From JAKIVR01 sp035933635 (GTDB lineage Archaea; Thermoplasmatota; Thermoplasmata; Lutacidiplasmatales; UBA184): a stretch of 64,000 nt of DNA. The position numbers and the translations under genes were made by a program. Below are positions 1-7,273 of this stretch, piece by piece. The notes under the pieces were generated by a model. That model did not search any database and had not been told where the DNA came from. It saw only the letters and a list, made by a program, of their open reading frames with translations. The first letter of the stretch is position 1; every line of letters begins with the position of its first letter. The stretch covers positions 62,001 to 126,000 of the forward strand of contig DASYYY010000031.1 in NCBI GenBank assembly GCA_035933635.1. Direction: 5' to 3'.

Positions 1-1086
1 CCGCCGGAGCGCTCCCTGCGAGGCGGCGAAGGAGAGCCGCAGATGGCCCGCGCCGAGCGAGCCGAAGGCGTCGCCCGGGGTCGTAATCAGCCCGCGCTGG
101 AGGAGGTCGCCGGCCACCTCGGAAGCGGTGGACTCCCAGTCGAACCGCGGAAACACGTAGAAGGCTCCCGACGGGGGTACGCAATGGATCCCGTCGATCC
201 GGTTGAGCGCGTGGACGATGAGACGGCGTCGGGCCCGGAACTCGCCCATCATCCGAGCCGCGGCGTTCGGGGCCTCGTTCAGACCGGCCAGCACCGCGGC
301 CTGGACCGGGGTCGACGGGCACGCCATCAGGTGGTAGTGGACCTTGTTGATGTCCGGCGTCAGCGAGCGCGGCGCCACCACGAAGCCCAGCCGCCAGCCG
401 GTCATGGCGAAGGTCTTGCTGAACGAGTTCACGACGATGACGCGGTCGCTCCGTCCCCAGAACGAGGTGAACCGCCCCTCGTAGATCATCTCCTCGTAGA
501 CCTCGTCGGAGATCACGTGGAGGTCGTGCGCCTCGGCGAACTCGAGCAGGTGCTCGACGGTGGACTTGGGGAACAGGCAGCCGGTCGGGTTCGACGGACT
601 GTTGACGACGATCGCCCGGGTGCGCGGGGTGATGTGGGACTCCAACGCGTCGAGGTCGGGGACGTACCCCCGAGACTCGTCGAGGTCGTACGGAACGGGC
701 GTTGCGCCGCACAACCGTGCGTGCGGAGCATACAGCACGAACCCCGGGTTCGGGACCAGGACCTCGTCGCCCTGCTCGTACAGCGTCAGCGCCACGGTCA
801 TCAGGGCCTCGCTGCCGCCGGCCGTGATGATCACATTGTCCCGGCTCGTGTCCGGGTCGCGGTCGTGGTATCGCTCCGCGATCTTCTCCCGGAGCGACGG
901 AAGGCCCGCCGACGGCCCGTAGTGGTTCTGCCCGTTCTGCACCGCGGCGCAGAGCGCCCGGACGACCTCGGGGGGCGGGTCGAAGTCCGGCTCGCCGAGC
1001 CCGAGGTTGATCGCATTGGGTGGGGCGGCCTCGAACATCTTCCGGATGCCCGAGATCTCGACCTGGCGGACCCGCTGGGCCACCAT
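1..1086 (-). CDS. Class I/II pyridoxal-phosphate aminotransferase (aspartate-aminotransferase-like), C-terminus cut by window edge
   Basis: Open minus-strand frame from an ATG at 1086 running off the left edge (362 codons seen). My translation starts MVAQRVRQVEISGIRKMFE and contains INLGLGEPDFDPP, SNPTGCLF, ISDEVYEEM and NSFSKTFAMTGWRLGF. These are fold-type I aminotransferase hallmarks; the lysine of SKTF is the expected PLP Schiff-base residue and NPTG the substrate-loop motif. The family transfers an amino group between an amino acid and a 2-oxoacid in the cytoplasm. Substrate cannot be fixed from sequence; aspartate, alanine or aromatic amino acids are possible. It is divergent from purA with 132 bases between. 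Most of a normal 380-400 residue protein is visible, so only a few tens of residues are missing. Confidence 0.9.
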   Translation of the reverse strand, partial: MVAQRVRQVEISGIRKMFEAAPPNAINLGLGEPDFDPPPEVVRALCAAVQNGQNHYGPSAGLPSLREKIAERYHDRDPDTSRDNVIITAGGSEALMTVALTLYEQGDEVLVPNPGFVLYAPHARLCGATPVPYDLDESRGYVPDLDALESHITPRTRAIVVNSPSNPTGCLFPKSTVEHLLEFAEAHDLHVISDEVYEEMIYEGRFTSFWGRSDRVIVVNSFSKTFAMTGWRLGFVVAPRSLTPDINKVHYHLMACPSTPVQAAVLAGLNEAPNAAARMMGEFRARRRLIVHALNRIDGIHCVPPSGAFYVFPRFDWESTASEVAGDLLQRGLITTPGDAFGSLGAGHLRLSFAASQGALRR

Positions 1087-1218
1087 GATTTCGCGTGAGA
1101 CCGGAAGAGGCGTGATAACCCTTTGTCTCCCGATTTGTCGACGAGAGCCGGCCTAGCAAGCCGACGCGCGTTGCGCAAGTTCTAAGGGTTCGCCCGGGTC
1201 CGGGCCCCCGGCGGGAGC

Positions 1219-2556
1219 ATGCCGGTCACCGTCGTGGTGGGAGCGCAGTTCGGCGACGAGGCCAAGGGCAAGATCACCGACTATCTTGCGGCGAACTACC
1301 GGTACGTCGTCCGCACCGGCGGCGGACCGAACGCCGGCCACTCCATCGAGCTGGCCGAGGGCCAGGTGGTGCTCCACCAACTCCCCTCCGGGATCCTCCG
1401 CTCGGGAGTGACGTGCATCGACGGACCGGGCATGGTCATCGATCCCTTCGGTCTGGAGACGGAGCTCCACGAGCTCGACGCCCGCGGCCTTCTGCGGGGG
1501 CGCCTGGTGATCAGCGATCGGGCGCACGTCATCCTGCCGATCCACCGCCTCGAGGACGCATGGGAAGAACGGATCCGTGCCGAACACAGCGGCGGGGCCC
1601 CGTTCGGGACCACGCTCAGGGGTATCGGACCCGCCTACGCCGATCGCGCGGGTCGGTTCGGGATCCGGTTCGCGGACCTGGTGCGCCCCTCCACTCTGCA
1701 GGAGAAGCTCGCGGTGCTCTACGCCTCGAAGGAACACCTGAAGGACCTCCCGCCCCGGGAGCAGTTGCAGGCCGAGCTCGCCGAGGTCGGAGCACGCCTC
1801 GGACCGCGCGTGGAACCCACGGAGCCCATCCTGTGGGAGGCGTTGCGCAAGGAGGAGCCGATCCTCCTCGAGGGCGCCCAGAGCGCGCTGCTCGACATCG
1901 ACTTCGGCACCTATCCGTACGTGACGAGCTCGCATCCGACCTCGGCGGGAGCGCTCGCGGGGAGCGGGATCCCTCCCCAGGAGGTCACCGAGGTCGTGGG
2001 TGTCTCGAAGGCGTACGCGACACGCGTCGGGGCCGGCCCCTTCCCTACCGAAGAGACCGGACCGATGGGGGAGTTCCTGCAGCGGGAGGGACGCGAACGT
2101 GGCGCGACCACGGGTCGGACCCGACGCTGCGGCTGGCTCGACCTGGTGCTCTTGCGGTTCGCCGCCCGCCTGAACGGGTTCACCTCGTTGGCGCTCACGA
2201 AGGTCGACGTGCTCGGGGGCCTCGAAGAGATCCCGGTGTGTGTCGCCTACGAGGGGATCGCCGGTCAGCGTACCGAGTATCCGCCCACAGACGCCGCGGA
2301 GCTCCAACGGGCCAAGCCCGTCTACGACCGGCGGCCGGGCTGGCCGGAGTTCACCCCGCGCTTGAAGGAACGGCTACACCGGGAAGGCGTACGGGCTCTC
2401 CCGACGAACCTGAGACGGTACCTGGAGTTCCTCACCGCCGAGACTGGAGTACCCGTCGAGTACGTCGGCTTCGGCCCGCATCGGGACGAGACGTTGTGGA
2501 TGGGTCGGGGGGGCAAGAAGGTCCCTCCTACGCAGTTGAGCGGCTGGAGCAGCTGA
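1219..2556 (+). CDS. purA: Adenylosuccinate synthetase
   Basis: 445 residues, near the usual 430-450. The enzyme joins IMP and aspartate using GTP to make adenylosuccinate, the first committed step from IMP to AMP. The N-terminal P-loop reads GAQFGDEAKGK (family form GxQWGDEGKGK, here with Phe for Trp and Ala for Gly). Also seen are GGGPNAGHS near residue 35, GAPFGTTLRGIGPAY near 118 and GVSKAYATRVGAGPFPTE near 260, the IMP/GTP-binding segments. The ATG at 1219 puts the P-loop at residue 7, as expected. It lies upstream of tRNA-Val on the same strand and ends 125 bases before it. It is ordinary chromosomal housekeeping outside the integrated element. Confidence 0.96.
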   Translation: MPVTVVVGAQFGDEAKGKITDYLAANYRYVVRTGGGPNAGHSIELAEGQVVLHQLPSGILRSGVTCIDGPGMVIDPFGLETELHELDARGLLRGRLVISDRAHVILPIHRLEDAWEERIRAEHSGGAPFGTTLRGIGPAYADRAGRFGIRFADLVRPSTLQEKLAVLYASKEHLKDLPPREQLQAELAEVGARLGPRVEPTEPILWEALRKEEPILLEGAQSALLDIDFGTYPYVTSSHPTSAGALAGSGIPPQEVTEVVGVSKAYATRVGAGPFPTEETGPMGEFLQREGRERGATTGRTRRCGWLDLVLLRFAARLNGFTSLALTKVDVLGGLEEIPVCVAYEGIAGQRTEYPPTDAAELQRAKPVYDRRPGWPEFTPRLKERLHREGVRALPTNLRRYLEFLTAETGVPVEYVGFGPHRDETLWMGRGGKKVPPTQLSGWSS

Positions 2557-2681
2557 CGTGCGCTGGCCGCGGACGTCGTGACTCCCGGCGACCGTCACCC
2601 CACCGTCCTCACGCGACCTCAAGACGCATCTCGCGAGTGCGCTTTCCTGAAGTGTTATTCCCTCGCGGCGCTCCCCGCCCC

Positions 2682-2754
2682 GGGCTCGTAGTCCAGCGGT
2701 TAAGACGTCGCTCTCACACAGCGAAGATCGCCGGTTCGAATCCGGCCGAGCCCA
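2682..2754 (+). tRNA. tRNA-Val (anticodon CAC)
   Basis: 73 nt fold into a full cloverleaf by eye. Acceptor GGGCTCG pairs with CGAGCCC, the anticodon stem TCGCT pairs with AGCGA around loop CTCACAC (T33, anticodon CAC), and the T-arm is GCCGG-TTCGAAT-CCGGC with discriminator A. CCA is not encoded, as is common in archaea. No intron. The 3' half is the attachment site of the element that follows: the sequence from 2733 to 2755 recurs exactly at 47208-47230, and the gene itself remains intact. Confidence 0.96.
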
Positions 2755-2755
2755 T
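2733..2755 (+). other. Left attachment site (tRNA-proximal att core)
   Basis: 23 bases starting GGTTCGAATCCGG and ending CCCAT are identical to 47208-47230. They cover the T-loop, T-stem and acceptor 3' strand of tRNA-Val and run one base past the discriminator. This is the classical crossover site of tRNA-targeting tyrosine integrases. Confidence 0.9.
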
Positions 2756-2762
2756 CCGACAA

Positions 2763-2781
2763 GGATTCTGCCCGTTTTGGC
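2763..2781 (+). repeat. Left inner inverted repeat flanking the att core
   Basis: GGATTCTGCCCGTTTTGGC matches the reverse complement of 47178-47196 at 15 of 19 positions. It sits 7 bases inside the left core; its partner sits 11 bases inside the right core. In the excised circle the two would flank the crossover core in opposite orientation, the usual arrangement of recombinase-binding arms. Confidence 0.6.
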
Positions 2782-3000
2782 CCTCTCATCGCCCCGGCGG
2801 CGTGTTTGGGCGACCACTCGGACCTCGACAGGCTCGATCGGCTCTACGCTCTACGTCTCGTTTCGGAACCTCTCCCCACCTCCGAACTGAGAGAAGCGCA
2901 GCCTAGCCAAACCCGTTCCCGCGGGCCGGCAACCGCCGGCCCGCACCCTTTTGGGTTCTCGTCACAACCTGCAAAGCCGATTCGGGCCACGACGCTGGCT

Positions 3001-3432
3001 GTGCCGTATGGAGAGGCCGGGTCTGCAGACTCGACCGTCACGGTCGAGCCATGGGTAGGGCGGCGGTTCCTTTGCACCAGGTGCCGCCAACCGATCCGAC
3101 ACAACCCGACCCTCCGAATCTCGTTCTGTCAGGTCTGCGGCCTCACCCAAGCGTTCATCGAACTCAGACCCGGGCAGCGGGGGGTGTCACTCTCTGCCTT
3201 GCATCCTTTCCCTGTCTCACCCCCTGCCGCTCCCACCCTCCGACCCGTTCCGTCCCGTCCCGGGTCCGGCCCGCGCGTACGTCCGTCCCCTCCCCTCGTC
3301 TCCGCCCCGTCCGCCCCGGCCTCGGGCCTCCCGCTCCGTCAGAACGGCCGAGGAGGGCCTTGTCAACCCGGGTTGAATCCCGGCCGTCCAACCCGGGTTC
3401 CAACCCGGGTTCACGCCGAGGGGGGGCCCTAG
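3001..3432 (+). CDS. Putative small zinc-ribbon protein with proline-rich tail
   Basis: Weakly supported frame. From a GTG at 3001 it contains FLCTRCRQPIRH and FCQVCG, a CxxC...CxxC pair typical of a zinc ribbon (about residues 23-45). The following ~90 residues are low-complexity Pro/Ser/Arg. A longer frame begins at a TTG at 2806, but the sequence before 3001 reads through the tRNA-proximal region and looks non-coding. The stop at 3432 directly precedes the ATG of the RHH gene. The tail overlaps the AACCCGGGTT palindromes, so the real product may be shorter or the frame fortuitous. Function unknown; zinc ribbons in mobile elements often serve transcription or DNA binding, which is inference only. 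Confidence 0.35.
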   Translation: MPYGEAGSADSTVTVEPWVGRRFLCTRCRQPIRHNPTLRISFCQVCGLTQAFIELRPGQRGVSLSALHPFPVSPPAAPTLRPVPSRPGSGPRVRPSPPLVSAPSAPASGLPLRQNGRGGPCQPGLNPGRPTRVPTRVHAEGGP

Positions 3433-3476
3433 ATGGAGGCCATCACAGCCGTTCCAACCCGGGTTGACCCCGGGTC
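3365..3476. promoter_or_regulatory. Cluster of AACCCGGGTT palindromes (putative operator)
   Basis: The 10-bp perfect palindrome AACCCGGGTT occurs at 3365-3374, 3390-3399, 3402-3411 and 3456-3465, with a degenerate ACCCCGGGT beside the last copy. The cluster straddles the ATG (3433) of a ribbon-helix-helix protein. RHH repressors bind short tandem palindromes and often autoregulate, so these are candidate operator half-sites of that protein. The third copy follows the second by 12 bases, about one helical turn. Confidence 0.55.
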
Positions 3477-3987
3477 CCATGGGGCGCTTTCTGGGGCCGT
3501 CGCGCACGGGCCGGAGCGACGCTGGGAGAAGGTCGGGGAGACCGTTGTCGTCTCTGTTACCATTCCAGTAACTCTCCTGCGTTGGGCGCGCGAGACCGAC
3601 GTGGTCCTGAGCCGGGTGCTACGGGAGGCGCTCGATCGACTCCGCGGTGGCTCTGACCTGACTAGGATCGAGGCCGAGCTGCGGTCGCACCAGGAACAGG
3701 TCCGTATCCTCGAGGCTGCGAGAGACCGCATGCTCGAGACACAGCGCCTCGAGGAAGCGGCTCGGGCGACCGAGCAGGCCCGCCTCTACGCGTTGCGGAC
3801 CGTCGCCGACGCGTTCTACGCCAACGCGAGGGACGACCCGAGGCAGTTCGGAAAGGTCCACAACCTGAACTGGCTGAAGGCGCGCCTCGCGGACACCTCG
3901 CCCCTACGGGGCTCACGTCCCGAGGAGGTACTCGGCCTGATCCTGGCCCTCCGCGGGGACTACCGGACTGGAGAGGGGGCAGCCTGA
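3433..3987 (+). CDS. Ribbon-helix-helix DNA-binding protein with coiled-coil extension
   Basis: 184 residues. Residues ~37-70 (VVVSVTIPVTLLRWARETD, then VLSRVLREALDRL) fit a ribbon-helix-helix: a short beta strand followed by two helices. Residues ~75-120 are a charged, Glu/Arg-rich helix that probably forms a coiled coil. The C-terminal ~60 residues have no recognised fold. The first 35 residues look disordered, so a later start is possible; ATG 3433 directly follows the preceding TAG. AACCCGGGTT palindromes surround the start, suggesting autoregulation. Its stop overlaps the next ATG (TGATG), so it heads a tightly coupled operon with the methyltransferase and serine recombinase genes. It could be a repressor or a partition/copy-control protein. 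Confidence 0.7.
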   Translation: MEAITAVPTRVDPGSHGALSGAVAHGPERRWEKVGETVVVSVTIPVTLLRWARETDVVLSRVLREALDRLRGGSDLTRIEAELRSHQEQVRILEAARDRMLETQRLEEAARATEQARLYALRTVADAFYANARDDPRQFGKVHNLNWLKARLADTSPLRGSRPEEVLGLILALRGDYRTGEGAA

Positions 3988-4265
3988 TGCCCGTCTACCG
4001 GAACCTCTCCAACCTCTCCCGCCGCGAACTCGAGAATCTCCTGCTCATGGTCCAGGGCGCCTACCTCCGAACACTGGAAACCGTCCGAACGCACGCCGAG
4101 GCCAGCTGGAAGGTCCGCCGTGATGTCGAACGTTTCGCGCAGGAGACGGCTGATCGTCGTCCGTTCGTCCGGGCGTTCGTTCGGTTCACGGAAACTCGCA
4201 TGGAGCGCGCCCAGGGTGTCGCCTACGCCGCTTGGTGGGACCGCTGGCAGGAGGTGGCACCGTGA
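3987..4265 (+). CDS. Small hypothetical helical protein in the methyltransferase operon
   Basis: 92 residues, no family recognised. The sequence is charged and predicted helical (NLSRRELENLLLMVQGAY; ETRMERAQGVAYAAWWDRW), without membrane segments or cysteines. It overlaps the upstream RHH gene by one base (TGATG) and the downstream methyltransferase by GTGA, so translation is coupled on both sides. It is probably an accessory factor of the methyltransferase or the RHH protein, by context only. Confidence 0.7.
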   Translation: MPVYRNLSNLSRRELENLLLMVQGAYLRTLETVRTHAEASWKVRRDVERFAQETADRRPFVRAFVRFTETRMERAQGVAYAAWWDRWQEVAP

Positions 4266-5638
4266 TTCCTCGGAGTCTACGGCCGGCGATCCTCCAAGGA
4301 CACGTCCTTGAGGTACTCCCGACCCTACCCGAAGAGTCCATCCACTGCGTGGTCAGTTCGCCTCCGTACTGGGGCCTCCGTACCTACGGGACCCCTCCCC
4401 AAGTGTGGGGTGGTTTCCGCGAGTGCATCCACGGATGGGAGACGGCCACGATCCCGTCGGGGAACGGCCAGGTCACTCATCCCATGCTCACCAAGACGCT
4501 CAACGAAGCATCGGCGACTCGCTCGCCGCGTCTCTCGACATCCTGCCGTCAGTGTGGGGCTTGGAAGGGCGAACTCGGTCTCGAGCCGACGCCCGACCTC
4601 TACGTCGACCACCTGGCCGACGTCTTCGACGCAGTTCACCGCACCCTTCGTTCGGATGGAACGCTCTGGCTAAACCTCGGGGACACGTACTGCACCCACC
4701 CGGCAGGCCTGGTCGGGGCGGCACGCTGGAAGTCATCCACTCTCGTCGTTCGTGACCGCACGGGCGCCGAACAGGCGGGGTCGATCGACAAGCGGACACC
4801 TGGTCTGAAGGAGAAGGACCTGGTCGGGATCCCGTGGAAGGTCGCCTTTGAGCTCCGGCGGCGAGGTTGGTACCTCCGCGAAGACTGCATCTGGGCGAAG
4901 AAGAACCCGATGCCCGAGCCGGTTCGGGACCGACCGACTCGATCCCACGAGTACGTCTTTCTGTTCTCGAAGTCGCGCCGGTACTTCTACGACGCCGAGG
5001 CGGTGAGGGAACCGCTCCAGGGCAGCTCGGTACGACGGCTTCGCCATCACCTCCCGAATCCGAGGGACAACCCGCGGTACCGTTCCAAGCACCCGAGGGG
5101 CGACTACCGCCGATTCCCGATGCTCGGGCACACCGATCCAACTGGCCGCAACCTGCGTTCGGTCTGGCAGATTGCCACGCAGCCGTACCCCGGAGCTCAT
5201 TTCGCAACCTTCCCTGAAGCGCTGCCCGAAGTCTGCATTCGAGCCGGCACGTCAGCCAAGGGAGCGTGCGCGGCCTGCGGCACGCCTTGGGTTCACAAGG
5301 TCCGTGCAGAGGGAGGGGGCATCGGCCACGACTGGCACCCGAACAAGTCGCTCGCCCTCGGGCGGGGACAGGGGATTGCAGCACCGGGCATCCACGACGG
5401 AACCTACCGCAGGATCGACATGGGGTTCCGCAAAGCGTGCGCCTGTCTGACCCATGAGGTCGCCCCTTGTGTGGTGCTCGACCCGTTCGTGGGGAGCGGG
5501 ACGGTACTCGCCGTCGCCCGGCGGTTGCGACGGCGGTCGATCGGTATTGACCTGAACCGGACGTATGCGGCCCTCGCGCGGGAGCGAATCGCAGACGCAA
5601 TCCTGGCCGTAACTGACGGTGCGGAGGCGTCTACGTGA
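4262..5638 (+). CDS. DNA methyltransferase (N4-cytosine/N6-adenine, beta-class order)
   Basis: 458 residues from GTG 4262, which overlaps the previous stop as GTGA. The catalytic motif IV is SSPPYWGLRTYG (~residues 29-40) and the AdoMet-binding motif I is LDPFVGSGTVLAVARRL (~406-422), so IV precedes I as in beta-class amino-methyltransferases. The enzyme transfers a methyl group from AdoMet to an exocyclic amino group of C or A in a specific DNA sequence. SPPY is most common in N4-cytosine enzymes but does not settle the base. Cysteine pairs (CRQCG near 106; CAACG near 347) may bind zinc. No cognate nuclease is adjacent, so it looks like an orphan methylase that may protect the element from host restriction. 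The next gene overlaps it by four bases. Confidence 0.9.
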   Translation: MIPRSLRPAILQGHVLEVLPTLPEESIHCVVSSPPYWGLRTYGTPPQVWGGFRECIHGWETATIPSGNGQVTHPMLTKTLNEASATRSPRLSTSCRQCGAWKGELGLEPTPDLYVDHLADVFDAVHRTLRSDGTLWLNLGDTYCTHPAGLVGAARWKSSTLVVRDRTGAEQAGSIDKRTPGLKEKDLVGIPWKVAFELRRRGWYLREDCIWAKKNPMPEPVRDRPTRSHEYVFLFSKSRRYFYDAEAVREPLQGSSVRRLRHHLPNPRDNPRYRSKHPRGDYRRFPMLGHTDPTGRNLRSVWQIATQPYPGAHFATFPEALPEVCIRAGTSAKGACAACGTPWVHKVRAEGGGIGHDWHPNKSLALGRGQGIAAPGIHDGTYRRIDMGFRKACACLTHEVAPCVVLDPFVGSGTVLAVARRLRRRSIGIDLNRTYAALARERIADAILAVTDGAEAST

Positions 5639-6219
5639 CCCGCGTGGCGATTTACGCCCGGGTCTCGACCAAGGAGCAGTCGACCGAGGCACAGGTCGCG
5701 CAACTCAGGGCCTACTGTGACGCACGCGGGTGGCCCGACATCACGGTCTACCGGGACGACGGAATCTCCGGCGTCCGAGACAACCGGCCGGAGCTCGACC
5801 GGCTCCGCCATCAGATGATGGCAGGTGAGCTCACCGCCGTGGTTGTCTCGAAGATGGACCGCCTTGGTCGCTCGCTCGGGATGATCCTCAGGTTCTGGGA
5901 CGACGCAGACGCCGCGGGCGTGCGTATCATCGTCATTGACCAGGGGATCGACACATCGACCCCCGCGGGTCGACTCCAGCGGAATATGCTCGCCGCACTG
6001 GCGGAGTTCGAGCGCGAACTCATCCTCGAGCGCACACGGGTGGGTATCGCGAGGGCCCGGGCGCTCGGGAAGAGGTTCGGTGCTCCTCGCAGGATCCCTG
6101 AACCAGTGGCGAGGGAGGTTCGAGCCCGGCGCGATCAGGGCGAAAGCTTGCGGATGATCTCGCAGCGTATGAACATCAAGCTCGGCGGGGTTCGCTCAGT
6201 CCTCCGACGGAGCCCGTAA
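5635..6219 (+). CDS. Serine recombinase (resolvase/invertase family)
   Basis: 194 residues, GTG start overlapping the methyltransferase stop. The N-terminal domain (1-~140) has VAIYARVSTKEQ with nucleophile Ser11, the Arg-containing VVVSKMDRLGRS (~63-74) and NMLAALAEFERELILERT (~121-138), all standard for small resolvases/invertases. The C-terminal ~45 residues (VAREVRARRDQG, LRMISQRMNIKLGGVRSVL) form the expected helix-turn-helix. The size matches Tn3-type resolvases and Hin-type invertases rather than large serine integrases. It probably resolves multimers or inverts a segment of the element. Integration is better assigned to the tyrosine recombinase at the other end. Confidence 0.93.
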   Translation: MTRVAIYARVSTKEQSTEAQVAQLRAYCDARGWPDITVYRDDGISGVRDNRPELDRLRHQMMAGELTAVVVSKMDRLGRSLGMILRFWDDADAAGVRIIVIDQGIDTSTPAGRLQRNMLAALAEFERELILERTRVGIARARALGKRFGAPRRIPEPVAREVRARRDQGESLRMISQRMNIKLGGVRSVLRRSP

Positions 6220-6384
6220 CGAGGCCCCGGTCACATTCGAACCCTCGAACGCAGGCACGCCCCCAACTTCGCTTTGACACGCTCTCCAACCTGGGCGAGT
6301 CCTTTAGTATCCGACCAACCTTCCCGGGTTCGAGGCAATCCTTGGATTGTCTCCCCGGATCCCGCAAGGAATCCGGCTGCCTGG

Positions 6385-6406
6385 GATTCCCCCTACAGGG
6401 GGAATC
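6385..6406. promoter_or_regulatory. Inverted repeat before the glycosyltransferase cassette
   Basis: GATTCCCCC and GGGGGAATC form a perfect 9-bp inverted repeat around the 4-base loop TACA, 12 bases before the ATG at 6419. It could be an operator, a 5' leader hairpin or a terminator for the serine recombinase gene; its closeness to the start favours control of the cassette. Confidence 0.5.
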
Positions 6407-6418
6407 GGAGGGTGGACG

Positions 6419-7273
6419 ATGGAAGACCGAAGCGCAACGCGCAGACTCCGACTCGGGGTCATAGGGCTCGGCAACGTAGGGAACGCGCTGAGGCACACCT
6501 TGTCGTTCTACCACGACACGGTGGGCTACGACATCCGGAACGACTTCCCATGGGAAGCGATCTTGAACACGGACGCCGTGTTCGTGTGCGTCTCAACCCC
6601 CGAAGCGGTGGATGGACGCCTCGACTGCGAGAGCGTCCGAGACGTCCTTGGTCGACTTGCCGCGAGTGGCTACCGGGGGCTGGTGGCCGTTCGCAGCACG
6701 GTTCGGGTTGGATTCATGGAGGAGGTCTCACGTGTTTTCCCCGGGCTACGACTCGTCTACTTCCCTGAGTTCCTCCGCGAAAGGAGCCGCCTCCAGTGGT
6801 CGGTCTGCCCCGATCGCCTTGTCGTGGGCGGAGATCCGGTTGACTGCGAACGCGTCCTCTCCTGCTTTGACTGGGTCGAAGAGGCACCGAGACTCCAGAT
6901 GACATTCCGCGACGCGGAGCTTGGGAAACTGGCGCACAATGCGTTCATCGCGACGAAGGTCAGTTTCACCAACGAGATTGAGAGGATTTGTCGAGAGCAG
7001 GGCGCCGACCCTGAGGAGGTGATGTCTGTGGTCGCCGCAGACCGCCGCGTGGGTTCCAGTGACCACCTCCGCCCGGGACTCGGACCGTACGAGGGGTCCT
7101 GCGTTCCAAAGGACACACGCGAGCTGCGATTTGTGGCGGCAAACCCAGTGCTCCTAGCTGCGGTCGAGGCGGTGAATGAGGAGGCGCGGATTCGACAGCC
7201 CCAAGCGTGCCTACGAGGACCCATCGACACGCCTCTTGTTCCGCGTCCACCTCCGCTGGAGGGCCGCACGTGA
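6419..7273 (+). CDS. Short nucleotide-sugar dehydrogenase (UDP-glucose/GDP-mannose dehydrogenase family, lacks C-terminal domain)
   Basis: 284 residues from ATG 6419. The N-terminal Rossmann motif is GVIGLGNVGNAL. CVSTPEAVDG, VRSTV, YFPEFLRE, KLAHNAFIATKVSFTNEI and YEGSCVPKDT follow the UDP-glucose dehydrogenase order, with the catalytic cysteine at Cys228. These enzymes oxidise the C6 hydroxyl of an NDP-sugar to a carboxylate with two NAD+. Typical members have 400-450 residues; this one stops about 55 residues after the catalytic cysteine and lacks the second nucleotide-binding domain. It may therefore use a partner, act on another substrate, or be degenerate. Its stop overlaps the next start (GTGA), tying it to the giant glycosyltransferase; it may supply an acidic sugar donor. 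Confidence 0.82.
   Translation: MEDRSATRRLRLGVIGLGNVGNALRHTLSFYHDTVGYDIRNDFPWEAILNTDAVFVCVSTPEAVDGRLDCESVRDVLGRLAASGYRGLVAVRSTVRVGFMEEVSRVFPGLRLVYFPEFLRERSRLQWSVCPDRLVVGGDPVDCERVLSCFDWVEEAPRLQMTFRDAELGKLAHNAFIATKVSFTNEIERICREQGADPEEVMSVVAADRRVGSSDHLRPGLGPYEGSCVPKDTRELRFVAANPVLLAAVEAVNEEARIRQPQACLRGPIDTPLVPRPPPLEGRT

Noticed and set aside
43..1098. Long plus-strand open frame opposite the aminotransferase
   Set aside because: Arg/Asp/Val-rich shadow; the minus strand encodes a clear aminotransferase with PLP-lysine motif.
3364..3476. CRISPR-like array
   Set aside because: The repeats are 10-bp palindromes with irregular 2-44 base gaps, not 25-37 base repeats with even spacers.
5635..6219. 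Serine recombinase as the element's integrase
   Set aside because: It is a small resolvase/invertase-size protein, and the tyrosine recombinase next to attR fits tRNA integration.
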